DNA of 64,000 bases from contig NZ_RQIS01000005.1 of the NCBI RefSeq assembly GCF_003837865.1, forward strand, positions 124,001-188,000, read 5' to 3'. This document shows positions 55,999-64,000 of this stretch, piece by piece (position 1 is the first letter of the stretch; each line of letters opens with the position of its first letter). The stretch comes from Paraburkholderia dinghuensis. Lineage in GTDB: Bacteria > Pseudomonadota > Gammaproteobacteria > Burkholderiales > Burkholderiaceae. The notes beneath the pieces are model-generated. The model ran no database searches and was not told the DNA's origin. It worked only from the letters and a program-made list of their open reading frames with translations. Both the position numbers and the translations under genes were made by a program.

Positions 55999-56237
55999 GA
56001 TGATCTCTCCCCGGCCAATGCGGATCGCCGACCGTGCATCTTCATCATGGTGCGCCGCAATTCCACATGCAAGCGCTGGAAAACGCCAGGTCCGGCACCG
56101 ATACCACTCCTGCACCACCACGGTGCCTGAGACGGAAAGGTTCACCGCCAGCCGTCTCTTCGGCAATGTTCTAGAATAGGCCGCCTCAGGGTGCACCCTG
56201 TGTGTGCCACGCCACCGGACTTACGCTCATACGTTCC

Positions 56238-57152
56238 ATGCCCGCACCCGCCATCGAATTCGAGCAGGTCATCAAACATTACGGAGACAGGACGGTCGTC
56301 AACGGCCTGTCGTTTAACGTCGTCCCCGGCGAGTGCTTCGGACTCCTCGGACCCAACGGCGCAGGCAAGACCACGACGCTGCGCATGCTGCTCGGCATCG
56401 TCGCGCCCGACGCCGGACGCATCAGCCTGTGCGGCGAACCCGTACCGGCGCGTGCGCGCGAGGCCCGCGCGCGCGTCGGTGTCGTGCCGCAGTTCGACAA
56501 CCTGGACCCCGATTTCACCGTCCGCGAAAACCTGCTCGTGTTCGGCCGCTACTTTGGTCTGTCCGCGAGCGAGACGCGCGCGCTCGTCACTCCGCTGCTC
56601 GAATTTGCGCGGCTCGAAAGCAAGGCCGATGCGCGCGTCGGCGAGCTTTCGGGCGGCATGCGGCGGCGTCTCACGCTCGCGCGCGCACTGGTCAACGATC
56701 CCGATGTGCTCGTCATGGACGAGCCGACCACAGGCCTCGACCCGCAAGCGCGCCATCTGATCTGGGAGCGCCTGCGCTCGCTGCTCGCGCGCGGCAAGAC
56801 GATCCTGCTCACGACGCATTTCATGGAGGAAGCCGAACGCCTCTGCAACCGCGTCTGCGTGATCGAGGAAGGGCGCAAAATTGCCGAGGGCGCGCCGCGT
56901 ACGCTGATCAAGTCGGAGATCGGGTACGACGTCGTCGAAGTCTACGGGCCCGATCCGGCCGCGCTGCGCGATGAACTGGCGCCCTTCGCCGAACGCACGG
57001 AAATAAGCGGCGAGACGCTCTTCTGCTACGTCGACGACCCGCAGCCCATTCACCAACGGTTGCGGCATCGCTCCGATTTGCGCTACCTGCACCGGCCCGC
57101 GAATCTCGAAGACGTATTCCTCCGGTTGACGGGTCGCGAGATGCAGGATTAG
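56238..57152 (+). CDS. nodI: ABC exporter ATPase, NodI/DRA type
   Basis: 304-residue ABC ATPase with Walker [10 protein letters not shown], signature [15 protein letters not shown] and Walker [14 protein letters not shown]. It resembles NodI, which in rhizobia exports Nod factor with NodJ, and the drug-resistance ATPases of the DrrA group. In beta-proteobacteria without nodulation genes such pairs are common and the substrate is unknown. No other nod gene is nearby. ATG at 56238. Confidence 0.85.
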   Translation: MPAPAIEFEQVIKHYGDRTVVNGLSFNVVPGECFGLLGPNGAGKTTTLRMLLGIVAPDAGRISLCGEPVPARAREARARVGVVPQFDNLDPDFTVRENLLVFGRYFGLSASETRALVTPLLEFARLESKADARVGELSGGMRRRLTLARALVNDPDVLVMDEPTTGLDPQARHLIWERLRSLLARGKTILLTTHFMEEAERLCNRVCVIEEGRKIAEGAPRTLIKSEIGYDVVEVYGPDPAALRDELAPFAERTEISGETLFCYVDDPQPIHQRLRHRSDLRYLHRPANLEDVFLRLTGREMQD

Positions 57153-57222
57153 ACGCGGCAGGATTAAACCCGGCAGTACGAAACCAGCAGGATCAAACCC
57201 GCAGGCCCACTCGCGAGACACC

Positions 57223-58059
57223 ATGGACGCACGCACCAACAACCCGCCGCCGACGTACCCGGCCAGCACGCCGCAGCGCGATCCGCGCGCCGCGCTGCCG
57301 TCGAACGCGACGCACTGGATCGCGGTCTGGCGGCGCAACTATCTCGTGTGGCGCAAGCTCGCGATCGCGTCGATGTTCGGCAACCTCGCCGATCCGATGA
57401 TCTATCTGTTCGGCCTCGGCTTCGGGCTCGGGCTGATGGTCGGGCACGTCGACGGCGTGTCGTACATTGCGTTCCTCGCGGCGGGCACGGTGTCGTCGTC
57501 GGTCATGATGTCGGCGAGCTTCGAGGCGATGTATTCGGGCTTCTCGCGCATGCACGTCCAGCGCACGTGGGAGGCAATCATGCATACGCCGCTGTCGCTC
57601 GGCGACATCGTGCTTGGCGAGATCGTGTGGGCCGCGAGCAAGTCGATGCTCTCGGGTGCGGCGATCATGCTGGTAGCGGGCGCGCTCGGCTACGCGAGCT
57701 TTCCGTCGATGCTGCTCGCGCTGCCCGTGATCGCGCTCTGCGGCCTCGCGTTCGCGAGCTGCGCGATGATCGTCACGGCGCTCGCGCCCGCATACGACTT
57801 CTTCATGTTCTACCAGACGCTCGTGCTCACGCCGATGCTGCTGCTCTCCGGCGTGTTTTTCCCGATCACGCAGCTACCGGCCCCCGCGCAGCACATCACG
57901 CTGATGCTGCCGCTCGCGCACGCGGTCGAACTGATCCGCCCGGCGATGCTCGGGCGCCCGATAGAAAACGCGGGGCTGCATCTATTCGTGCTGGCGATTT
58001 ATGTGGCGGTGCCGTTCGCGATCGCGACGGTGCTGTTCCGCAGGCGCATGATGCGCTGA
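57223..58059 (+). CDS. nodJ: ABC exporter permease, NodJ/ABC-2 type
   Basis: 278-residue ABC-2 permease with six membrane helices. [14 protein letters not shown] precedes the first helix, and [34 protein letters not shown] is typical of NodJ. It lies 70 bases after the ATPase and forms a two-gene exporter with it. Substrate unknown (lipooligosaccharide-like or drug). Confidence 0.85.
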   Translation: MDARTNNPPPTYPASTPQRDPRAALPSNATHWIAVWRRNYLVWRKLAIASMFGNLADPMIYLFGLGFGLGLMVGHVDGVSYIAFLAAGTVSSSVMMSASFEAMYSGFSRMHVQRTWEAIMHTPLSLGDIVLGEIVWAASKSMLSGAAIMLVAGALGYASFPSMLLALPVIALCGLAFASCAMIVTALAPAYDFFMFYQTLVLTPMLLLSGVFFPITQLPAPAQHITLMLPLAHAVELIRPAMLGRPIENAGLHLFVLAIYVAVPFAIATVLFRRRMMR

Positions 58060-58115
58060 GAGCGCGTGCGGCGCAAAGGCGCGCCGCCCACGTACAGCGG
58101 GGAAAAACCGACGAA

Positions 58116-58610
58116 TCACTCTTCGTCGTCGCCCCAGGGAATATCGACGTCCGAAATAAAGGCGACCGTCGCGAAGGGACCGCCCTCCTGGCGGCCGAGC
58201 TTTCCGTCCGCACGATGCCATTCGACACGGAACGTCGTCGCCGTGGTTTGCGAGAGCAGACGAACGGTGCGGATCTCCTCGGGATCCGAATCCTCGACCG
58301 GACCGTCGAGCGACACCAGCAGCGACTGCGGCCACACACCATCGGCGGGATCGTAGATGCGATCGCCTTCGGGGATCGACGTGTCCGCCTCGACGCCGAT
58401 CGTCGCCGACGCCTCCACGATCATCTTGCCGAGCGCCCGCAAAACGGCGGTCGCGCGCGCCGAGTTCGCCTGCCGGATGGCGAGGTCGCCGCGCGTCAGT
58501 GCCTGTTCGAGCTTCGGATTCGTCTTTTGCTGTGCCATGCTGATTTCAGGGCCGCGGCCCTCTCCTGTGCCAACGGACACGTAAGCATCCGCCGTTGCTG
58601 CATCACTCAT
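58116..58610 (-). CDS. Conserved hypothetical protein
   Basis: 164 residues, not recognised. Central part rich in Ala with KMIVEASATIGVEADTSIPEGDRIYDPADGVWPQSLLVSLDGPVED; ends in acidic DIPWGDDEE. No signal peptide or membrane helix. A second Met (ATG at 58538) is an equally possible start and would give 140 residues. It is convergent with the NodJ-like gene. Confidence 0.6.
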   Translation of the reverse strand: MSDAATADAYVSVGTGEGRGPEISMAQQKTNPKLEQALTRGDLAIRQANSARATAVLRALGKMIVEASATIGVEADTSIPEGDRIYDPADGVWPQSLLVSLDGPVEDSDPEEIRTVRLLSQTTATTFRVEWHRADGKLGRQEGGPFATVAFISDVDIPWGDDEE

Positions 58611-58748
58611 GCGCCATGCAATGCTTCAATCCTTGCATTGCGAGCGTGGCGCAAGACCTGTACCGCCGCTTTGACATGCCAAAGCGGCGAGCTGCGCCCT
58701 TCGGGCGCGAAACCTGAGTAAGCGCCAAGGCGCCAACCTGGCCGGACA

Positions 58749-59810
58749 TCAAAAACCCAGTGCAAGCGCCGCGAAGCCCGCAACGATGCCAAAGAGCACC
58801 ACCACCGCCGCGACGATAGCCAGCACACGCGCACGGAACGAGCCCGCCAGCATGGCGAGCGACGGCACGCTCACCGGCGGCAGCGTCATCAGCAACGCGC
58901 CTGCGGGACCTACGCCAATGCCGAGCGCGAGCATCGCCTGGATGATGGGCACCTCGCCTGCCGTCGGGATTACAAACAACATGCCCGCCACCGCGAAGGC
59001 GACGATCCAGCCGAGGCTGCTGGTCACGTCCGGCCCGATATGCGGAAAGAGCCACGCGCGCGCTGCGCCGAGCAGCAGCACGAGCACGACGTATTCAGGA
59101 ATGAGCCGCGCCGCCATGCGCAGGAAAAGCTGGAGCCAACGCACGAACACGTTGCCGCCGCTCGCCTGCTGGTGCGTGAGCTGGGCCAGGCGATCGTCGG
59201 CGGCACGCGCCTCGTCTTGTGTGACGAGCCGGTTGGCGAGCCAGCCGAGCCCGAACACCATCAGTACGCCGAGCACCAGACGCAGCGCGCTCCATTGCCA
59301 GCCCAGCACGAAGCCCATGAAGACGAGCGTGGCGGGATTGAGCACGGAGTTGCCGAGCCAGAACGCAATCGCTCCGCCCGCCGAGGCGTTGCGCGAGCGC
59401 AATCCGGCCACGACCGGCGCGGCGCAGCAGGTGCACATCATGCCGGGCACGGCGAGCAGCCCGCCTGCGGCCACGCTGCCGAAGCCGTGCCGGCCGAGCA
59501 CGCGTGCGACCCACTGCACGGGCAGCAGGACCTGGACCGCCGAGCCGAGCAGAAGGCCCAGCACCATCGCCTGCCAGATCGCCTTGCCGTAAGCCCACGC
59601 GTAGTCGAGCGCCGCAGAGAGCGACGGCGCAGGCGGACTCGCTTCGGTGCCCATCAGGATGGATTTGCCGATCGAATGCGTTGCCTCGGCCGTGAAGGCG
59701 CGGTGGTAGTACGGGAACCACTTCACATAGAAAAGACCGGCGACGGCCAGCAAAAGGAAGATGGGCCAGCCATACGAAGGCGTCGTCTGGGCGTCGCGTG
59801 CGGTCGTCAT
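58749..59810 (-). CDS. YraQ-type permease (DUF318)
   Basis: Membrane protein of 353 residues with about 8-9 helices. The family cysteine motif CTCCAAPVV follows the pattern GLLAVPGMM, and a second homologous glycine-rich repeat is in IPTAGEVPIIQ. These permeases have been linked to metal or metalloid export in other organisms (for example with arsenic genes), but no such genes are nearby. ATG at 59810 gives the first helix directly after a short polar N-terminus. Confidence 0.85.
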   Translation of the reverse strand: MTTARDAQTTPSYGWPIFLLLAVAGLFYVKWFPYYHRAFTAEATHSIGKSILMGTEASPPAPSLSAALDYAWAYGKAIWQAMVLGLLLGSAVQVLLPVQWVARVLGRHGFGSVAAGGLLAVPGMMCTCCAAPVVAGLRSRNASAGGAIAFWLGNSVLNPATLVFMGFVLGWQWSALRLVLGVLMVFGLGWLANRLVTQDEARAADDRLAQLTHQQASGGNVFVRWLQLFLRMAARLIPEYVVLVLLLGAARAWLFPHIGPDVTSSLGWIVAFAVAGMLFVIPTAGEVPIIQAMLALGIGVGPAGALLMTLPPVSVPSLAMLAGSFRARVLAIVAAVVVLFGIVAGFAALALGF

Positions 59811-60030
59811 TGTGAAACTGCTCCGGAAGAGTGTTGTGCCAGCTGCGGGGGGCGCATCGTTTGATGCGCTCCCCGCAGCGCAAGCTGGATCGTAGTGTAT
59901 GGGTCGCGAATCGCCAACGGGTTTCGCGGCGGCGGGCCGTATTCTGGCACGCAATGCGGGACACCCCTCTCGCCGGGACCGATCGAGTGTGCGCACCGCC
60001 GTTGCGGCGGCGCAGGGCATGGCGGAACGC

Positions 60031-61083
60031 TTACGGCGCGGGATTGGGCTGCAGCTCGTGCAGCGCGTCGATTTGAGCGAGCACCTCGGGCGAGAGCGTC
60101 ACATCGACGCTGCCAATGTTCTCTTTCAACTGCGCCATCGAAGTCGCGCCGATCAGATTGCTCGTCACGAACGGCCGGCTGTTGACGAATGCCAGCGCCA
60201 GTTGTGCAGGCGTCATGCCGTTCTCCTTCGCAAGGGCGACGTAGCGTGACGTCGCCGCGACGGCCTCAGGCTTGCTGTAGCGCGTGAAGCGTTCGAACTT
60301 CGATATGCGTGCGCCCTCCGGCCGCGCCCCGCCCTCGTACTTGCCGGAGAGCCAGCCGAATGCCATCGGCGAATAGGCCAGCAGGCCGACCCCTTCGCGG
60401 TGCGTGAACTCCGAAAGCCCGCTCTCGAACGTGCGGTTCACGAGGTTGTACGGATTCTGAATGCTGACGATGCGCGGCAAGCCGAGCTTTTCCGCCGCGC
60501 GCAGGAACTGCGCGACGCCCCACGGCGTCTCGTTCGACACACCGATGTGACGCACTTTGCCCGCCTTGACGAACTCGGCGAGCACAGAAAGCGTCTCTTC
60601 GATCGGCACGGTGTACGCATCGTCGATCCACGGATAAGCATTGCGGCCGAACGTCATCGTGCTGCGGTCCGGCCAGTGCAGCTGATAAAGGTCGACGTAA
60701 TCCGTCTGAAGACGCTTGAGACTGCCGTCGAGCGCCTCGATCAGGTTCTTGCGGTCGTACTGGTTCGCCTCGCCGCGAATGTGCCGGGGATTGTGCGGCT
60801 GGCGTGCGGGTCCGGCGATCTTGGTCGCAAGCACAACGCGCTCGCGCGCAGCCGGATGCTTCGCGAGCCAGGTCCCGATGTAGCGCTCCGTCAAACCTTG
60901 TGTCTCGGGGCGCGGCGGCACGGGGTACATCTCCGCGGCATCGATCAGCGTGACGCCGTGATCGAGCGCGTAGTCGATCTGCTCGTGCGCGTCGCGCTCT
61001 GTGTTCTGCTCGCCCCACGTCATGGTGCCGAGACCGATCAGACTCACCTTGACGTTCGTGTCGCCGAGTGTGCGGTATTCCAT
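60031..61083 (-). CDS. tas: Aldo/keto reductase, Tas-like
   Basis: NADPH-dependent TIM-barrel reductase of 350 residues. It begins MEYRTLGDTNVKVSLIGLGTMTWGEQN. The catalytic tetrad Asp-Tyr-Lys-His can be placed in LIDAAEMYPVPP, LATKIAGP and YQLHWPDR. E. coli Tas, similar over its length, complements a prephenate dehydrogenase defect in starving cells, but the physiological substrate is unknown. Confidence 0.9.
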   Translation of the reverse strand: MEYRTLGDTNVKVSLIGLGTMTWGEQNTERDAHEQIDYALDHGVTLIDAAEMYPVPPRPETQGLTERYIGTWLAKHPAARERVVLATKIAGPARQPHNPRHIRGEANQYDRKNLIEALDGSLKRLQTDYVDLYQLHWPDRSTMTFGRNAYPWIDDAYTVPIEETLSVLAEFVKAGKVRHIGVSNETPWGVAQFLRAAEKLGLPRIVSIQNPYNLVNRTFESGLSEFTHREGVGLLAYSPMAFGWLSGKYEGGARPEGARISKFERFTRYSKPEAVAATSRYVALAKENGMTPAQLALAFVNSRPFVTSNLIGATSMAQLKENIGSVDVTLSPEVLAQIDALHELQPNPAP

Positions 61084-61271
61084 CGAAACGTATTCCGTTG
61101 ATTGTCAGTTGAGGAGGAGACCGAAACTACCACGGCGCGCCAGATTTTTCACGGACGCGACCACGGCGCGCTCGTCGGCCTCACGCAAAAAAGCCGGAGC
61201 CGGCATGGCCGGTCCGGCTGCGCGCGGATCGCGCCGCGGTGAGGCGAAACGACATGCTGCGCCAAGGGCCG

Positions 61272-61592
61272 TTACGGCCCGACGCGCTCGACAGTCCAGT
61301 TCGAGCTGCGCACGAGGTAATACCGCCCCGCGATGCCGACCCAGTGACGGCCACGCGGCGGCGGCTCCAGACCGTGCTGGCGCCAGTCGTCGACCACGAA
61401 TTGACGGTTGCGGAACTCGGGGTCGACACGGTCGCCCTTCTGCAATTGCGGCGGCAGGTCGCCCGGCGGCATGTGGGCCGGCGGCTCACCACCGCGATAG
61501 GTCCCCGGGGGGCGCGTCTGCGCGAACGTCGAGAACGATGCCAGCATGGCCGGTAGGGCCAGCGTGGCGAGAAGCACGGAACGTCTATCCAT
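61272..61592 (-). CDS. RcnB family periplasmic protein
   Basis: 106 residues with a signal peptide (about 1-24, ending TFA). The mature part has VVDDWRQHGLEPPPRGRHWVGIAGRYYLV, the RcnB pattern. RcnB proteins in E. coli take part in nickel/cobalt homeostasis; members in beta-proteobacteria are often unassigned. No metal-binding cluster is evident here. Single gene. Confidence 0.82.
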   Translation of the reverse strand: MDRRSVLLATLALPAMLASFSTFAQTRPPGTYRGGEPPAHMPPGDLPPQLQKGDRVDPEFRNRQFVVDDWRQHGLEPPPRGRHWVGIAGRYYLVRSSNWTVERVGP

Positions 61593-61812
61593 CGTTCACC
61601 TCCTGTTTTGCCTGTGACGGCCTGGCGCTGCGGTGTCAGTCCGTGCGGTCCGCCACACGGACACCCTATGCTGGTCATCTTAGTACAGGGCGCGACAAGA
61701 CTTGTGGGAGCTGCTCCGGCGCGTCCATGCAAGCCGTACAGCCCGTACAGCGCAGCGCGCCGGTTGCCAAAAACGTTCCCGAATCGGCCCCACCCGAGCG
61801 TGAAGTCACACG

Positions 61813-62045
61813 ATGGAAAACCGAGCCGCCTGCGAGTACATGGACTTCGACATGACCGCCGGCGTCGACCGCGACCATGCGCACGGCTCATTCATCTCGT
61901 CGTGGACGATTCACGGCCTGACAGAAGAAGACATGTCGGCCGAGCCACTGATCGATGCTATCGCCGCCGGGTGTTTTCCGCCCAGGACAACGCGCTCGAC
62001 CGGATCCCCTACGCCATCGACGAAGGAGTGGCTGCGTCCAACTGA
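61813..62045 (+). pseudogene. Short frameshifted coding remnant
   Basis: Codons with high third-position GC run in frame from the ATG at 61813 (ENRAACEYMDFDMTAGVDRD...) to about 61970. They then continue in another frame from RVFSAQDNALD to a TGA at 62043-62045 (about ...IDEGVAASN). Both parts look coding, but no single frame joins them, so a base was probably lost or gained near 61965-61980. The product would be about 75 residues with no family match. A sequencing error is an alternative. Confidence 0.4.
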
Positions 62046-62064
62046 AGTGCTGCCCGGACAAAAC

Positions 62065-62099
62065 AAAACGCCGGGTGTCTTGTGGACACCCGGCGTTTT
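62065..62099. terminator. Bidirectional terminator, DUF4148 gene/remnant
   Basis: A 15-bp perfect stem (62065-62079 with 62085-62099, loop TTGTG), with AAAA at the left and TTTT at the right end of the stem. It serves the minus-strand DUF4148 gene and any plus-strand transcript. Confidence 0.88.
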
Positions 62100-62136
62100 G
62101 TTTGCCCCCGCTGCCCGACAAGGCGGGCGACGAGAC

Positions 62137-62400
62137 TTACTGGCCGTTGGACACCGACTGCGAGCCGCTGGCGTGGTTCCCCGACTGCGACGCCGACGAG
62201 ACGACGCCGCCGTAAGCAACGTTGGCACCTTGCTGGCTACGCTCAGCCGCGACGGTCTGGGCGCTCACGCCGCGCTGCGACGCCGGGGCGCCGACGGCCG
62301 GACGGTAGAACGGCGCCGGGCCATAGCCGCTGGCGAACGCCGGAGCAGCAACAGAAGCGGAAGCTGCGATGAGCAGTGCTGCGATCAGTTTGGTCTTCAT
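62137..62400 (-). CDS. DUF4148 secreted small protein
   Basis: 87 residues with a signal peptide (MKTKLIAALLIAASASVAAPAFA, about 23). The mature part has RGVSAQTVAAERSQQGA, close to the usual DUF4148 pattern, and ends in a Ser/Gly/Asn-rich segment. DUF4148 proteins are numerous in Burkholderiales and of unknown function. ATG at 62400 has GGAG 6-9 bases upstream. Confidence 0.85.
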   Translation of the reverse strand: MKTKLIAALLIAASASVAAPAFASGYGPAPFYRPAVGAPASQRGVSAQTVAAERSQQGANVAYGGVVSSASQSGNHASGSQSVSNGQ

Positions 62401-62772
62401 GATGGACTCCAATATCAGGTTCAGTTGCGATTCGAAATTGCGCCGCACCCGGGAGCTTTGAGCCCATGAGCTGCGTCAACGGAACCTAGTGTATACACCT
62501 ACTATCGAAAAATAATAACGATAATTTGAATTAACCATTCCTGATTCGGAAACAATCCTGACAGTCAATCCGCATAAGGCTGACAGACGGACAGACCCTA
62601 ATAAGCGTCATCGAAATAATTTTGCGACGCACAAAATCCGGCGCGGAATACATACCTTCAAGAGGGTTTTACGGACACCGGGAGTGATTCCGTAGGTTTT
62701 GCGAAGCGCGAAGAGCGTTTTGACGGATGGGTTAAAATGCAAGGTTGTTCCACGCTAGCCCGCCGATCTGCC
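62401..62772. other. AT-rich divergent promoter region, DUF4148/dusA
   Basis: 372 bases without a gene. It is much richer in A+T than its surroundings from about 62490 to 62690. It holds the palindrome GTGTATACAC (62489-62498) and an AATAATAACGATAATTTG stretch near 62511-62528 that has a loose Fur-box look. Promoters for both flanking genes should lie here, but I cannot place them firmly. Confidence 0.45.
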
Positions 62773-63813
62773 ATGTCCGCCAACCGTATTTCCAGTCCTC
62801 GTCGCGTATCCGTCGCGCCGATGATGGACTGGACCGATCGCCACTGCCGTTCGCTGCACCGTTTCATCTCCCGGCACACGTGGCTATACACGGAGATGGT
62901 GACGACGGGCGCCCTGCTCCACGGCGACGTGCCGCGCCATCTCGCGTTTACGCCAGCCGAAGCGCCCGTAGCGCTGCAACTGGGCGGCAGCGAGCCCGAT
63001 GACCTCGCGCGCGCGGCAAAGCTCGGCGAACAATGGGGCTATGACGAGATCAATCTGAACTGCGGCTGTCCATCCGAGCGCGTGCAGCGTGGCGCGTTCG
63101 GCGCTTGTTTGATGAACGAGCCGCAGCTGGTGGCCGACTGCGTGAAGGCAATGCGCGACGTCGTCTCGGTGCCGGTGACCGTAAAGCACCGCATTGGCGT
63201 CGACAGCGTCGAAGCGTATTCGTTCGTGCGTGACTTCGTCGGCACGATCGCAGAGGCAGGGTGCGATGTGTTCATCGTCCATGCACGCAACGCGATTCTC
63301 AAGGGTCTGAGCCCGAAGGAAAACCGCGAGATTCCCCCGCTCAAATACGAGTACGCGTATCAACTCAAGCGCGATTTCCCGCAGCTCGAGATCATCATCA
63401 ACGGCGGCATCAAGACGCTCGATGAGGTGGAGACGCATCTGGAGCACGTCGACGGCGTGATGCTCGGCCGCGAGGCGTATCACAATCCCTACGTGCTGGC
63501 CGATGTCGACGCGCGCTTCTATGGCGCGAGCGACCCGGCGCTCACACGCGAAGCGATCGAAGCGAAGCTGATTGAATACTGCGCACACGAAATGGCGCGC
63601 GGCACGTATCTCGGGGCCATCACACGTCACGCGCTGGGGCTCTATCGCGGCGTTTCGGGTGCGCGCGGCTGGCGGCGCGTGCTCTCCGACAACCGGAAGC
63701 TCGCGAAAGGCGATCTCGCTATCTTCGACGCGGCACGCGAGCATCTGCTCGCTTCTTCTTTGACCTTGGACGCGCAAACGCCCAACGAAACACCCGCCGA
63801 AATATTTGAATAA
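62773..63813 (+). CDS. dusA: tRNA-dihydrouridine synthase DusA
   Basis: FMN enzyme of 346 residues that reduces uridines in the tRNA D-loop (positions 20/20a). Key segments are VSVAPMMDWTDRHCR, the catalytic cysteine in NLNCGCPSERVQRGAFGACLM, VKHRIGVD, and IINGGIK. The tail after residue 320 is short. I chose ATG at 62773; the ATG at 62737 would add 12 residues. The gene lies just before tRNA-His, so a DusA substrate class sits beside it. Confidence 0.96.
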   Translation: MSANRISSPRRVSVAPMMDWTDRHCRSLHRFISRHTWLYTEMVTTGALLHGDVPRHLAFTPAEAPVALQLGGSEPDDLARAAKLGEQWGYDEINLNCGCPSERVQRGAFGACLMNEPQLVADCVKAMRDVVSVPVTVKHRIGVDSVEAYSFVRDFVGTIAEAGCDVFIVHARNAILKGLSPKENREIPPLKYEYAYQLKRDFPQLEIIINGGIKTLDEVETHLEHVDGVMLGREAYHNPYVLADVDARFYGASDPALTREAIEAKLIEYCAHEMARGTYLGAITRHALGLYRGVSGARGWRRVLSDNRKLAKGDLAIFDAAREHLLASSLTLDAQTPNETPAEIFE

Positions 63814-63818
63814 AAGGC

Positions 63819-63848
63819 TAGGCAAGCGTAATAGAGTGTGTATATAAT
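63819..63848 (+). promoter_or_regulatory. Probable promoter of tRNA-His
   Basis: TAGGCA (63819-63824, 4 of 6) and perfect TATAAT (63843-63848) with an 18-base spacer. TG occurs upstream of the -10 in TGTATATAAT. It is about 55 bases upstream of the tRNA. Confidence 0.55.
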
Positions 63849-63906
63849 CTTTTTTCTCGATTGACGCCGCACTATCATGCTGCGAATGCCGGGAAAGTTG
63901 TTCAGT

Positions 63907-63983
63907 GGTGGCTGTAGCTCAGTTGGTAGAGTCCAGGATTGTGATTCCTGTCGTCGTGGGTTCGAGTCCCATCAGCCACCCCA
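63907..63983 (+). tRNA. tRNA-His (anticodon GTG)
   Basis: Complete cloverleaf. The acceptor stem GTGGCTG (63908-63914) pairs with CAGCCAC (63973-63979), and the extra G at 63907 opposite C63980 is the G-1 typical of tRNA-His. Anticodon stem CAGGA/TCCTG encloses loop TTGTGAT, anticodon GTG at 63941-63943. The 3' CCA is encoded (63981-63983). Confidence 0.97.
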
Positions 63984-64000
63984 GAGAATTCAGACAAAAA

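Noticed and set aside
61813-62469. 218-codon frame running into the DUF4148 gene
   Set aside because: Only its first part looks coding; after about 61970 the coding signal moves to another frame, then the minus-strand DUF4148 gene and a terminator take over.
62511-62528. Fur box near the DUF4148 gene
   Set aside because: Only loose similarity to GATAAT repeats in an AT-rich stretch; not enough to call.
63861-63889. TTGACG at 63861 as -35 for tRNA-His
   Set aside because: No -10 hexamer lies at 16-18 bases downstream; the TATAAT at 63843 fits better.

Overview
The window (64 kb, high GC, dense, almost no repeats) is chromosomal core sequence from a member of the Burkholderiaceae, most likely the Paraburkholderia/Burkholderia/Caballeronia group. 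This rests on gene order and protein type: trxA-rho-L31 type B, rpsF-priB-rpsR-rplI-dnaB, alaA-hom-thrC-moeA-moaDE, a lipid A Ara4N cluster with ArnA split into two genes, sbp-cysTWA-cysB, and NodIJ-type ABC genes next to a universal stress gene. I see no mobile element, CRISPR array or rRNA. The only tRNA is tRNA-His at the right edge.

Layout. 1-10.4 kb (+): end of trxA, rho, a MerR regulator with an MFS exporter, an MtfA-like peptidase, L31 type B, a GT-C glycosyltransferase with a MATE exporter, a ComEA-like secreted helix-hairpin-helix protein and a YidB/DUF937 protein. 10.5-20.9 kb (mostly -): clpB behind a sigma-32-type promoter, an NsrR-like repressor divergent from a truncated haemoglobin, then alaA, hom, thrC, moeA, moaD, moaE. 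21.6-29.7 kb (+): a Mth938-like protein, then the Ara4N lipid A pathway arnT, SMR-type flippase subunit, arnB, arnC, arnA-formyltransferase, arnA-dehydrogenase, arnD. 29.8-34.7 kb (+): bcp, a structured RNA candidate, PIN-PhoH ATPase, an NlpC/P60 lipoprotein and an SDR-fold protein without the usual catalytic Tyr/Lys.

34.8-42.7 kb (-): pit with its DUF47 partner behind an 11/22-bp periodic repeat, dnaB, rplI, rpsR, priB, rpsF, an ECF sigma/anti-sigma pair and a LysR regulator. 42.8-46.4 kb (+): gcl-hyi-glxR, the glyoxylate to glycerate route. 47-53.3 kb (-): asparaginase, cysB-type regulator and the sulfate ABC importer. 53.6-58.1 kb: lexA with two SOS boxes, two small proteins, UspA and a NodIJ-like ABC exporter. 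58.1-64 kb: a hypothetical protein, a YraQ-type permease, a Tas-like aldo/keto reductase, an RcnB-like protein, a frameshifted small gene, a DUF4148 protein, dusA and tRNA-His.

Most genes are housekeeping and recognisable. The least explained signals are mainly non-coding: a promoter-hairpin-terminator unit between bcp and phoH with a possible antiterminator pairing; the periodic repeat in front of the DUF47/pit operon; a 15-bp perfect hairpin in the rho leader; a dyad in the spacer of the MerR promoter; and a GC-rich 744-bp gap with several hairpins. I did not find a clearly novel multi-gene system.
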